Below the pieces are notes generated by a model. The model saw nothing but the letters and a program-made list of their open reading frames with translations. It searched no databases and had not been told where the DNA came from. DNA of 35,702 nucleotides. Source: Sporichthya sp. (GTDB lineage: Bacteria; Actinomycetota; Actinomycetes; Sporichthyales; Sporichthyaceae). This document shows positions 1 to 10,118 of the stretch, piece by piece. Position numbers and translations under genes: made by a program. Within the stretch, counting starts at the first letter, position 1. Every line of letters begins with the position of its first letter. The stretch is taken from NCBI RefSeq assembly GCF_013815995.1, contig NZ_JACDFE010000014.1:1-35702 (forward strand), written 5' to 3'.

Positions 1-243
1 GGCCTGCACTGTGCCGCGCTCGCCGCTGTGCCGGAAGCGATCCGCACCCGCATCCTGCGTTCGGCCGCGATCGCGGCCGGCTGCCCCGCCGGTGCCCTGA
101 GCGCCGGGCACGTCGAATCGCTGGCGGCGCTGGTGCTCGCCTGGCGCGGCCAGCAGGGGGTGGATCTGCCGGGCCAGGTCCGCGCCTCGAGGGTGTGTGG
201 CACCCTCCTGTTTGCCGCCCGGCATGAGGAGAGCGCCCCGTGA
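1..243 (+). CDS. tilS: tRNA(Ile)-lysidine synthetase, C-terminal part (5' end outside window)
   Basis: Frame open from base 1 (GLHCAALAAVPEAIRTRILRSAAIAAGCPAGALSAGHVESLAALV..WRGQ..); C-terminal TilS-like pattern, immediately upstream of hpt as is usual in Actinobacteria. Confidence 0.7.
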   Translation, partial: GLHCAALAAVPEAIRTRILRSAAIAAGCPAGALSAGHVESLAALVLAWRGQQGVDLPGQVRASRVCGTLLFAARHEESAP

Positions 244-249
244 ACCACG

Positions 250-297
250 TTGCGTCAGCGACATCGAGCGCTATAGCGACCCCTTTCGCTGACGCAA
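250..297. repeat. 12-bp perfect inverted repeat TTGCGTCAGCGA/TCGCTGACGCAA with inner palindrome CGCTATAGCG, in tilS-hpt intergenic region
   Basis: Left arm 250-261, right arm 286-297; CGCTATAGCG at 269-278 within the 24-bp spacer. Confidence 0.8.
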
Positions 298-310
298 GCG
301 ACGGTCGCGC

Positions 311-862
311 GTGAACGAGGCCGACCTCGGGTCCGATCTGGATCGCGTTCTGGTCAGCGCCGAGGAGATCCAGGCGAAGCTGGCCGAGATCGCCAAGCAG
401 ATCGACGCGGACTACCAGGGCCAGGACCTGCTGCTGGTGGGCGTGCTCAAGGGCGCCGTCATGGTGATGGCCGACCTGTCCCGCGCGCTGTCCCACCCGG
501 TCGAGCTGGACTGGATGGCCGTCTCCTCCTACGGCTCCGGGACCAAGTCCTCGGGCGTGGTCCGGATCCTCAAGGACCTGGACATCGACCTGATCGGCAA
601 GCACGTGCTGGTGGTCGAGGACATCATCGATTCCGGGCTGACCCTGTCCTGGCTGCTGCGCAACCTCTCGATGCGGCAGCCCGCGAGCCTGGAGGTCTTC
701 ACCCTGCTCCGCAAGCCGGAGGCGATCCAGGTCGAGGTTCCGATCCGATATGTCGGTTTCGACATCCCGAACGAGTTCGTCGTGGGCTACGGGCTGGACT
801 ATCGCCAGCGGTACCGGAACCTGCCCTTTGTGGGAACTCTGGCCCGGCACGTCTATGAGTAA
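311..862 (+). CDS. hpt: hypoxanthine phosphoribosyltransferase
   Basis: [16 protein letters not shown]..; PRPP-binding loop [20 protein letters not shown] start. Confidence 0.95.
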   Translation: MNEADLGSDLDRVLVSAEEIQAKLAEIAKQIDADYQGQDLLLVGVLKGAVMVMADLSRALSHPVELDWMAVSSYGSGTKSSGVVRILKDLDIDLIGKHVLVVEDIIDSGLTLSWLLRNLSMRQPASLEVFTLLRKPEAIQVEVPIRYVGFDIPNEFVVGYGLDYRQRYRNLPFVGTLARHVYE

Positions 863-931
863 GGCGTCTGACCTGCTCTGAAGCGCGAGCGCGCAACTCG
901 CGGGGGCTGGTGAGCAGGTATCGTCGGCGCG

Positions 932-2983
<2,052 letters not shown>

Positions 2984-3007
2984 GTCAGCGCCGATAGACT
3001 CCACGCC

Positions 3008-3529
3008 GTGGTCTTGGCTGGCGTCGGGGTTCGCCGACTCACCCCCCACCTTGATGATCGCGGACTTTTCGTCGAATTATTTCGGGCCGAATGGGACGCC
3101 GGCCCCGCCCCGGTCCAGTGGAATGCCGTGCGCAGTTCGGCCAACGTTCTCCGCGGGGTGCACGTGCACCGCCGGCACCACGACTACCTCATGGTGGCGG
3201 CCGGAACGCTGCTGCTCGGGCTGCACGACCTGCGCGCGGACAGCCCCACCAGCGGACTGAGCGCGCAGCTCACGCTGAGCGCCGAGGACCCCATCGCGGT
3301 GACGATCCCGCCCGGGGTCTGCCACGGGTTCTACTTCCCGGAGCCGACCGTGCACGTGTATGCCGTGAGCGAGTACTGGGATCTCGACGACGAGCTGGGG
3401 TGTCGGTTCGACGCCGCGGAGCTGGGGCTGAACTGGCCGATCGGTGACCCGCTGCTGTCCCCACGCGACCGCGCCGCCGGCAGCTACGAGGCGATGCGGA
3501 TGGCCTATGCGGACGTCGGCGCACCGTGA
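3008..3529 (+). CDS. RmlC-like cupin, dTDP-4-dehydrorhamnose 3,5-epimerase-related
   Basis: DDRGLFVELFR..NVLRGVHVHRRHHDYLMVAAGTLLLGLHDLR..IPPGVCHGFYF; RmlC-type layout. Confidence 0.75.
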   Translation: MVLAGVGVRRLTPHLDDRGLFVELFRAEWDAGPAPVQWNAVRSSANVLRGVHVHRRHHDYLMVAAGTLLLGLHDLRADSPTSGLSAQLTLSAEDPIAVTIPPGVCHGFYFPEPTVHVYAVSEYWDLDDELGCRFDAAELGLNWPIGDPLLSPRDRAAGSYEAMRMAYADVGAP

Positions 3530-4446
3530 GCGAGCTCGCGGTCGGGCTGGTCGGCTTCGGCCGCTGGGGCCGGCTGATCCACCGCGACCTGCGGGTGCTC
3601 GGCGCTGCGGTGCACGTCGCGGTCCCGTCGCCCGAGGGGCGGGAGGCGGCGCTGGCGGCCGGTGCTGCCGGGGTGTGTGCCGACGCTGGTGAGCTGCCCG
3701 ACCTGGACGGGTACGTCGTCGCCCCGCCCACCGTGCTGCACGCCGCCGTGCTGGAGACCCTCACCCCTCGCGGTCGGCCGATCTTCGTCGAGAAGCCGAT
3801 GACCAACGACGTCGCCGCCGCCGCCCGCCTGGTGGAGCAGGCGGGTGACCGCATCTTCGTGATGGACAAGTGGCGCTACCACCCGGGAGTGCAGGAGCTG
3901 GGCCGCCTGGCCCGGGACCGCGCGTTCGGCCGGGTCCTGGCGATCCGCAGCTACCGCCTCGGCTGGGGCAACGCGCACAAGGACGTCGACGCGGTCTGGA
4001 TCCTCCTCCCGCACGACCTGTCGATCGTGCTGGAGATGCTGGGAACGTTGCCAGCGGTGCGCACCGCGTTCGCCCCGGACGGAGCGGCGCCGGGTTCGGA
4101 CCTGGTGTGCACGCTGCGCGACGCGGGCGGGCCCCACGTCACCTGCGAGATCTCGGTGAGCCACCCGGTCAACCGCCGCTCCGTGGTCGTCATCGGCGAG
4201 GAGGGCTCCGGCCAGTTGGGCGATTCCTACGACGACGCGATCGTGCTGGCCGGCCGAGTCGGCGGTCAGGACGTCACCGAGCAGACCCGGGTGCGGCCGG
4301 TGGGGACGCAGATGCCGCTGGCGGCGGAATTGGCCGCGTTCCTCGACCACCTGCAGGGCGGCCCGCCGCCCCGGTCCTCCGCGGCCGAGGGGCTGGCGGT
4401 CGTCCGGGCTGTCGACACCGCCCGCCGGCTGGCCGGGCTGGCATGA
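3526..4446 (+). CDS. Gfo/Idh/MocA family NAD(P)-dependent oxidoreductase
   Basis: N-terminal Rossmann VGLVGFGRWGRLIHRDL; EKPMTNDVAAAARLV motif; GTGA overlap with the upstream gene. Confidence 0.8.
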   Translation: MSELAVGLVGFGRWGRLIHRDLRVLGAAVHVAVPSPEGREAALAAGAAGVCADAGELPDLDGYVVAPPTVLHAAVLETLTPRGRPIFVEKPMTNDVAAAARLVEQAGDRIFVMDKWRYHPGVQELGRLARDRAFGRVLAIRSYRLGWGNAHKDVDAVWILLPHDLSIVLEMLGTLPAVRTAFAPDGAAPGSDLVCTLRDAGGPHVTCEISVSHPVNRRSVVVIGEEGSGQLGDSYDDAIVLAGRVGGQDVTEQTRVRPVGTQMPLAAELAAFLDHLQGGPPPRSSAAEGLAVVRAVDTARRLAGLA

Positions 4447-5459
4447 CCACGCCGCTGTTCACCGTCCTGCTGCCGGTGGTCCGCACGCCCGAGCTGCTCC
4501 CGTACGCGGTCGAGTCGGTTCTGGCGCAAACCGAGCCGCGGTTCGAGCTGATCGTGATCGGCGACGGCGCTCCGCCGGAGACGATCGCCTGCGCCGAGGA
4601 GTTCGCCCGCCGCGACGCGCGGGTGTCGGTGCGCCCATTCCCGAAGGGGGAGCGGCACGGCGAGGCCCACCGGCACGCCGTTCTCGGTTCGGCGCGCGGC
4701 AGCCTGGTCGCCCAGAGCGCGGACGACGACCTGTGGTTCCCGGACTACCTTCGGGAGCTGGCCGCCCTGCTCGCCGAGGTCGACTTCGGCAACCTGCTCA
4801 CGTCGCTCCTGAAGCCCGACGGCACGGTGGTCACGCTCCCCGGGGACCTCGCCGACCCGCGGTGGCGCCAGGCGATGGTGGACCGGCGGTGGACCTCGTT
4901 CGGCCCGTCGACCGCGGGGTACCGCATCGAGGCGTACCGCGCGCTGCCGGTGGGATGGAGCCCGGCACCCACCGACATGCCGACCGACGTACACATGTGG
5001 CGAAAGTTCCTCAGCGCGCCCGGCCTGCGCGTCGGGACGAGATTCGCCGTGGAGTCGATCGGCTTGCCCACTCCGCCTCGCGTCGGACACTCCCTCGCCG
5101 AGCGGTCTGCGGAGGCCGCTGCGGTGAGCAGGCGGATCGCTACCGAGGAAGGCCGCCGCGCACTGCGCGAGGCCGCGGTGCACGGTTTGCAGCGCGAGCA
5201 GGCCGATTCCTTCTGGGCTCGGGAGGACCTGATGGCGGCCTACGAGCACACCCGCGGGGCCTATGAGCACACCCGCGGGGCCTATGAGCACACCCGCGGG
5301 GCCTATGGCCGTGCCCGAGCGGAAGTCGAGCGCTCGGCGTCCGTCGCCGCCGCCGCGCTCGCCGAGGTCGAGCGGCTGCGGTCCTCGCGGTCGTGGGCGT
5401 TGACCGCACCGTTGCGCGGGGCCGCGGGGCTGGTCAGGGCCCGCCTGGGACGAGACTGA
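4443..5459 (+). CDS. glycosyltransferase family 2 with C-terminal repeat/coiled-coil stalk
   Basis: FTVLLPVVRTPELLPYAVESVLAQTEPRFELIVIGDGAP; SADDDLW; C-terminal SSRSWALTAPLR tail common in glycan glycosyltransferases; ATGA overlap. Confidence 0.8.
   Translation: MTTPLFTVLLPVVRTPELLPYAVESVLAQTEPRFELIVIGDGAPPETIACAEEFARRDARVSVRPFPKGERHGEAHRHAVLGSARGSLVAQSADDDLWFPDYLRELAALLAEVDFGNLLTSLLKPDGTVVTLPGDLADPRWRQAMVDRRWTSFGPSTAGYRIEAYRALPVGWSPAPTDMPTDVHMWRKFLSAPGLRVGTRFAVESIGLPTPPRVGHSLAERSAEAAAVSRRIATEEGRRALREAAVHGLQREQADSFWAREDLMAAYEHTRGAYEHTRGAYEHTRGAYGRARAEVERSASVAAAALAEVERLRSSRSWALTAPLRGAAGLVRARLGRD
5238..5300 (+). repeat. three tandem 21-bp units encoding AYEHTRG
   Basis: gcctaYgagcacacccgcggg at 5238-5258, 5259-5279, 5280-5300; followed by partial unit gcctat. 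Confidence 0.95.
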
Positions 5460-5465
5460 CCTGCG

Positions 5466-6113
5466 GTGGAACGTACGCTGGCCGGCATGGTCCACCCGAT
5501 CTCCCTGCGAGACCCCGACGGCGGTGCGCGGCGGCCCTACGACGCCAAGCGGGCCGAGGACGCGGTGCGTGAGCTGCTTGCGGCCATCGGCGAGGACCCG
5601 GAGCGCGACGGCCTGCGGGACACCCCGGCCCGGGTCGCCCGCGCGTACGCGGAGATGTTCGCCGGGCTCTGGCAGCGTCCCGAGGACGTGTTGACGACGA
5701 CCTTCGACCTCGGCCACGAGGAATTGATCCTGGTCCGGGACATCGAGATGTACAGCTGCTGCGAGCACCACCTGGTGCCGTTCCACGGGCTGGCGCACAT
5801 CGGCTACATCCCCGCGCCCGAAGGCCGCATCACCGGCCTGTCCAAGCTGGCCCGCCTGGTCGACGTCTACGCCAAGCGCCCCCAGGTGCAGGAACGTCTC
5901 ACCACCCAGGTCGCTAACGCGCTGATGCGCATCCTGGAGCCGCAGGGCGCGATCGTGGTGATCGAGGCCGAGCACCTGTGCATGACGATGCGCGGCGTCC
6001 GTAAGCCGGGGTCGCGCACCATCACCTCCGCGGTCCGCGGCAGCCTGCTCAACGCCAGCACCCGCGCTGAGGCGATGAGCCTGATCATGGAGTCCCGGGG
6101 CGCGCGGCGATGA
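5466..6113 (+). CDS. folE: GTP cyclohydrolase I (start may be ATG 5487)
   Basis: [57 protein letters not shown]. Confidence 0.96.
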   Translation: MERTLAGMVHPISLRDPDGGARRPYDAKRAEDAVRELLAAIGEDPERDGLRDTPARVARAYAEMFAGLWQRPEDVLTTTFDLGHEELILVRDIEMYSCCEHHLVPFHGLAHIGYIPAPEGRITGLSKLARLVDVYAKRPQVQERLTTQVANALMRILEPQGAIVVIEAEHLCMTMRGVRKPGSRTITSAVRGSLLNASTRAEAMSLIMESRGARR

Positions 6114-6128
6114 TGTTGTGAGCCGACG

Positions 6129-6995
6129 GTGACCCGCTGGGCCGTGCCCGGCCTGCCGGTGCGTGACCGCGCCCTGGTGATGGGCGTGGTCAACGTGACC
6201 CCGGACTCCTTCTCCGACGGCGGCGAGTTCTTCGATCTCGAAACCGCGGTGGAACGGGGCCGGGAGCTGATGCGCACCGGCGCCGATCTGGTCGACGTGG
6301 GCGGGGAATCGACCCGCCCGGGCGCGGTGCGGGTGGACGCCGAGGAGGAGCTGCGCCGGGTGATCCCGGTGGTGGCCAAGCTGGCCGCTGACGGCATCCC
6401 GGTGGCCGTCGACACCACCCGCGCGGAGGTCGCCGCGGAGGCGCTCGGGGCCGGCGCGGTGCTGGTCAACGACGTCAGCGGCGGACTGGCCGAGCCGGAA
6501 CTGGTCGGGCTGGTCGCGGCCGCGGGCGTACCGTACGTCCTCATGCACTGGCGGGGGCCGAGCGTCGACATGCAGTCGCGCGCGGTCTACGACGACGTGG
6601 TCACCGACGTCAGCCGCGAGCTCGCCGCGCGACTCGACGAGGTGGTCGCGGCCGGGGTGGATCCCGAGCTGGTGATCCTGGACCCGGGGCTGGGCTTCGC
6701 GAAGACCGCCGAGCACAACTGGGCGCTGCTCTCCCGGCTGGGCGAGCTGCACGCGCTCGGCCGTCCGGTGCTCCTCGCCGCCTCCCGCAAGGCCTTCCTG
6801 GGCCGGCTGCTGCCCGCTGCGGACGGCACCGCGCGGCCCGTGGGGGACCGTGAGGACGCCACCACGGCCGTCTCCGCCCTGGCCGCCGCGAACGGCGCCT
6901 ACTGCGTGCGGGTGCACGAGGCCGCCGCGACCGCCGACGCGGTCCGGGTGGCCGCCGCCTGGACGAACGCCCGGACGAAACCGGTGGCTCGATGA
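6129..6995 (+). CDS. folP: dihydropteroate synthase
   Basis: MGVVNVTPDSFSDGGEFFD; DVGGESTRPGA; DPGLGFAKTAEHNWALL. Confidence 0.96.
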   Translation: MTRWAVPGLPVRDRALVMGVVNVTPDSFSDGGEFFDLETAVERGRELMRTGADLVDVGGESTRPGAVRVDAEEELRRVIPVVAKLAADGIPVAVDTTRAEVAAEALGAGAVLVNDVSGGLAEPELVGLVAAAGVPYVLMHWRGPSVDMQSRAVYDDVVTDVSRELAARLDEVVAAGVDPELVILDPGLGFAKTAEHNWALLSRLGELHALGRPVLLAASRKAFLGRLLPAADGTARPVGDREDATTAVSALAAANGAYCVRVHEAAATADAVRVAAAWTNARTKPVAR

Positions 6996-7432
6996 GCGAC
7001 CGGGACCGGCTCGTCGAGCTCAACGAGGACTTCTACGCCGCCTTCGAGGCCGGCGACCTGGACGCCCTGGAGGCGATCTGGGTCAACGGCGAACTCGCGG
7101 AGTCCGTCACCTGCGTGCACCCCGGCTGGCCCGCGCTGCGCGGCCGGGACGAGGTGCTGCGTTCCTGGGCGATGATCATGGCGAACACGACCTACATCCA
7201 GTTCGTGCTCACCGACGTCGAGGTCGAGGTGGGCACCGACTTCGCGGTGCTGACCTGCGTCGAGAACATCATCACCGCCGACGATGACGACGACGACGAG
7301 AACTCCGCGCAGTTCGCCGGCGCGAAGGGTGTGGCCACCAACGTGTTCCGGCGCACCCCGGAGGGGTGGCGGCTGTGGGTCCGGCACGGCTCGCCGGTGA
7401 TCTCGAGCGCGCTCGATGACGACGAGGACTGA
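6992..7432 (+). CDS. NTF2/SnoaL-like protein with acidic insert
   Basis: NEDFYAAFEAGDLDALEAIWV..CVHPGWPALRGRDEVLRSW; ATGA overlap with folP. Confidence 0.75.
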   Translation: MSDRDRLVELNEDFYAAFEAGDLDALEAIWVNGELAESVTCVHPGWPALRGRDEVLRSWAMIMANTTYIQFVLTDVEVEVGTDFAVLTCVENIITADDDDDDENSAQFAGAKGVATNVFRRTPEGWRLWVRHGSPVISSALDDDED

Positions 7433-7553
7433 ACCCTGAGTAGCCGAGGGTAGCTGAGGGATTACTAAGGCTTCTGTCGCGTTGTGGCGTCCCTTGTGCA
7501 GCCCGGTAGGTTGCAGCTACCCGCTCTCCCGCCGAGTGAAGAGGTACTCCGCA

Positions 7554-7922
7554 ATGCAGCAACTCGACCGCGTCGCCCTCCGGGGTCTGCGCGGCTTCGG
7601 GCGGCACGGGGTCCTCGCTTCGGAGCGGGCGAACGGACAGCCGTTCCTGATCGACGTGGACCTCGGGCTCGACACCCGCCGCGCCGCCAAGAGCGACGAC
7701 CTGACGGACACCGTGGACTACGCCGGTCTCGCTGACCGCGTCGTGGCCCTGGTCGAGGGGGAGCCCGTCAACCTGATCGAGACCCTGGCCGAGCGCATCG
7801 CTGCGATGTGCCTGGACAACGAGGGTGTCGAGCAGGTGCAGATCACCGTGCACAAACCCGAAGCGCCGGTCTCCGTCGCGTTCGAGGACGTATCCGTGAC
7901 GATCATGCGGAGCCGCTCATGA
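7554..7922 (+). CDS. folB: dihydroneopterin aldolase
   Basis: LRGLRGFGRHGVLASERANGQPFLIDVDLGLD; TVDYAGLADRVVALVEGEPVNLIETLAERIA. Confidence 0.94.
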   Translation: MQQLDRVALRGLRGFGRHGVLASERANGQPFLIDVDLGLDTRRAAKSDDLTDTVDYAGLADRVVALVEGEPVNLIETLAERIAAMCLDNEGVEQVQITVHKPEAPVSVAFEDVSVTIMRSRS

Positions 7923-8479
7923 GTGACACCTCCCCCGGCGTCGATGACACCCTCACCGGTCAGCTCCGCCCGATCCGCCGAGCGGTTCTCTCGCTCGGTT
8001 CCAACTCCGGCGACCGTGAGACCAATCTGCAGAATGCGATCGACGCGATCCTTGACGCGCCCGGCATCTGGGGCCTGAGCGTCTCCCCGGTCTACGAGAG
8101 CGAGCCGGAGAAGCCCGAGGACGGCGGGAAGTTCTACAACGCGATTCTGCTGGTGGACACCGAGATGTCCGGCGCCACGCTGCTTGAGCGCTGCCACGCC
8201 GTGGAGGAGGCCTTCGGGCGCCCCCGCGTGGGCGAGGACCGCACCGGTCCGCGCCGGCTGGACGTCGACGTGGTGGCCCTGGCCGACCGCGTGCTCGTGG
8301 ACCCGGCCATCACGCTGCCGCACCCGCGGGCCCACACCCGGGCGTTCGTGCTGGTGCCGTGGCGCGACGTCGAGCCCGACGCCGAGCTGGTCACCCGGGG
8401 CAAGGTGGCCGACCTGTTGACCGACCTGGACGCCGGTTCGGTGCTCCGGGTCGACGTCGTGCTGGAACTGCCGGCCTGA
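7919..8479 (+). CDS. folK: 2-amino-4-hydroxy-6-hydroxymethyldihydropteridine pyrophosphokinase
   Basis: AVLSLGSNSGDRETNLQNAID; GRPRVGEDRTGPRRLDVDVV; HPRAHTRAFVLVPW; ATGA overlap with folB. Confidence 0.95.
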   Translation: MSDTSPGVDDTLTGQLRPIRRAVLSLGSNSGDRETNLQNAIDAILDAPGIWGLSVSPVYESEPEKPEDGGKFYNAILLVDTEMSGATLLERCHAVEEAFGRPRVGEDRTGPRRLDVDVVALADRVLVDPAITLPHPRAHTRAFVLVPWRDVEPDAELVTRGKVADLLTDLDAGSVLRVDVVLELPA

Positions 8480-8499
8480 TCTCCGGCCCGGATCCACGG

Positions 8500-8572
8500 T
8501 TCTGAGTCCACGGTGCTGTCCAGAGTGCTGAGTCCACGGTGCTGTCCAGAGTGCTGAGTCCACGGTGCTGAG
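8500..8572. repeat. about 2.8 copies of a 26-bp intergenic tandem repeat TGCTGAGTCCACGGTGCTGTCCAGAG
   Basis: Units at 8500-8525, 8526-8551 and 8552 onward (degenerating into ggtcagggtgctgaggtca) between folK and the next gene. Confidence 0.9.
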
Positions 8573-8592
8573 GTCAGGGTGCTGAGGTCACT

Positions 8593-9099
8593 ATGAGGCC
8601 AACGCGGCTGCCCGTGCTGGCCGCGATCGCGGTTTTGGCGGGCTCGTTCGGCTGGTCGGCCGGTCTGTTGATCGACGGCGGCGGTAACACCCTGCCCCGG
8701 GTCCCGCCGGCCGCGTCGGCCGTCCTGGGGCTGCTGGCTGCGGTCCTGGTCGGGGTGGCCGTGACCACCCGGTCCCGGCTGGCCGCGCTGCGGGAGCGGC
8801 GTGCGGCCGCGCGGCCCCTGAACGCGCTCGCCACCGCGCGCTACGTCGTGCTGGCCCGGGCCAGTTCGCCGGTAGGGGCGGCGATGGCCGGCGGCTACGG
8901 CGGCTACACGCTCTTTCTGGCCGGTGATCTGGGCGAGCCCGGCCGTTCCGACCTGGCCTCCACCGCCCTGGCCGCCGGGGTCACAGCGCTGGCCGTGGTG
9001 GGCGCCGCGTTGTTCCTGGAGCACGTCTGCCGGGTGCCCGGCGATGGCCCGACCGACACCCCCGGTCTGCCGGGTCCGCGGGCCGATCACGCGGGTTGA
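8593..9099 (+). CDS. DUF3180-like membrane protein
   Basis: Four hydrophobic segments; position directly after folK is characteristic of DUF3180 proteins in Actinobacteria. Confidence 0.7.
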   Translation: MRPTRLPVLAAIAVLAGSFGWSAGLLIDGGGNTLPRVPPAASAVLGLLAAVLVGVAVTTRSRLAALRERRAAARPLNALATARYVVLARASSPVGAAMAGGYGGYTLFLAGDLGEPGRSDLASTALAAGVTALAVVGAALFLEHVCRVPGDGPTDTPGLPGPRADHAG

Positions 9100-9190
9100 T
9101 TTGCCCCTTAGATCACATTGGTAACGACACGCCTCTCACGTCCCGGCGTGCCTCATCGGAAACTGTCGTCACAGGGGTTACTTTCGCGTC

Positions 9191-9868
9191 ATGACTCGTG
9201 GTCGCCATCGCCAGCAGCTGCCAGCCGTCAAGACCGTTTCCGGCGTGAGCCTCGGAACCGTTGCGACCGCGGGCCTCGCCCTCGCCGTTGTCACCGGTGA
9301 TATCCAGGTCCTGCGCCTGGCCGTCGTCGCCTCCTGGCTGATCGCTCTCGGCCTGGTAGCGCACTCGGTCCGGCGCGGCCGCCGCTTCAACAGTGAACTC
9401 GCCCTGCAGGAGTCCATGCGACGCCGCGACGAGTCCCTGTTCACCCAGCAGTTGACGGAACTCAGCGCCAGCATCAAGGGCCTGCAGACCCAGATGGCGA
9501 CCATGCACAGCGAGTCCGCCGAGCTGCGGGCCGAGATCGCCCAGCTGCGCACCGAGAAGGCCGAGGCGGACGAGATCGTCCGGCAGGCCCGCGCCGAGCG
9601 CGCCAAGGCTCAGCTGGCCGAGCGCGAGGCCTCCGACCAGCGCCTGCTCACCGCAGCCGCGTTCGAGGCCGCTGCGGCGGTCCTGCAGAGCTTCGGCAAC
9701 GACGACGCGGACTCCGACTCCAGCGACTGGATCGACGCCTGGGTGGCCAGCCTGCGGACCTCCGGCGAGCTGGATCTCACCATGCACGACGAGACCATCG
9801 AGCTCGAACTGGAAACGGACATCGTGGTGGGCGTCATCGACGAGCTGCCGATCGCCAAGAGCGCCTAA
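9191..9868 (+). CDS. coiled-coil membrane protein (possibly DUF6779)
   Basis: Two N-terminal TM segments then a long heptad-rich stretch (SAELRAEIAQLRTEKAEADEIVRQARAERAKAQLAERE). Confidence 0.55.
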   Translation: MTRGRHRQQLPAVKTVSGVSLGTVATAGLALAVVTGDIQVLRLAVVASWLIALGLVAHSVRRGRRFNSELALQESMRRRDESLFTQQLTELSASIKGLQTQMATMHSESAELRAEIAQLRTEKAEADEIVRQARAERAKAQLAEREASDQRLLTAAAFEAAAAVLQSFGNDDADSDSSDWIDAWVASLRTSGELDLTMHDETIELELETDIVVGVIDELPIAKSA

Positions 9869-9881
9869 GCCACCCCGCGAA

Positions 9882-9916
9882 CGAAGGACCCGGCCCGGTG
9901 GGGGCCGGGTCCTTCG
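9882..9916 (+). terminator. strong intrinsic-type hairpin, 15-bp perfect stem
   Basis: CGAAGGACCCGGCCC-ggtgg-GGGCCGGGTCCTTCG, 14 bp after the 9868 stop codon; no clear T-tract. Confidence 0.85.
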
Positions 9917-10118
9917 CATTGGGCCGTGTGGGTGACGTTGGCCGCCCGCAAGGTCCTCCCGGGGCCGGGCGGGGGCGCAGGCGCGCCCCGGAGCAGGCGA
10001 TATCCGGACACAGGTCCGCAAGGCCGGAGATTCACCCTCCTGGTCCTGCCCTGACTGTGACTCTGCGTGGTTGGTTTTTAGCGATTCGAACAACCACACA
10101 GGCGGCCGGGGGCATCAC

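Noticed and set aside
4266-6917. 883-aa minus-strand ORF
   Set aside because: Antisense to GT2, folE and folP with low-complexity His/Arg/Gly-rich translation; a high-GC shadow ORF.
7281-7305. Poly-Asp run (gacgatgacgacgacgacgag) in the SnoaL-like gene
   Set aside because: Acidic low-complexity loops are common in high-GC actinobacterial proteins; not distinctive.
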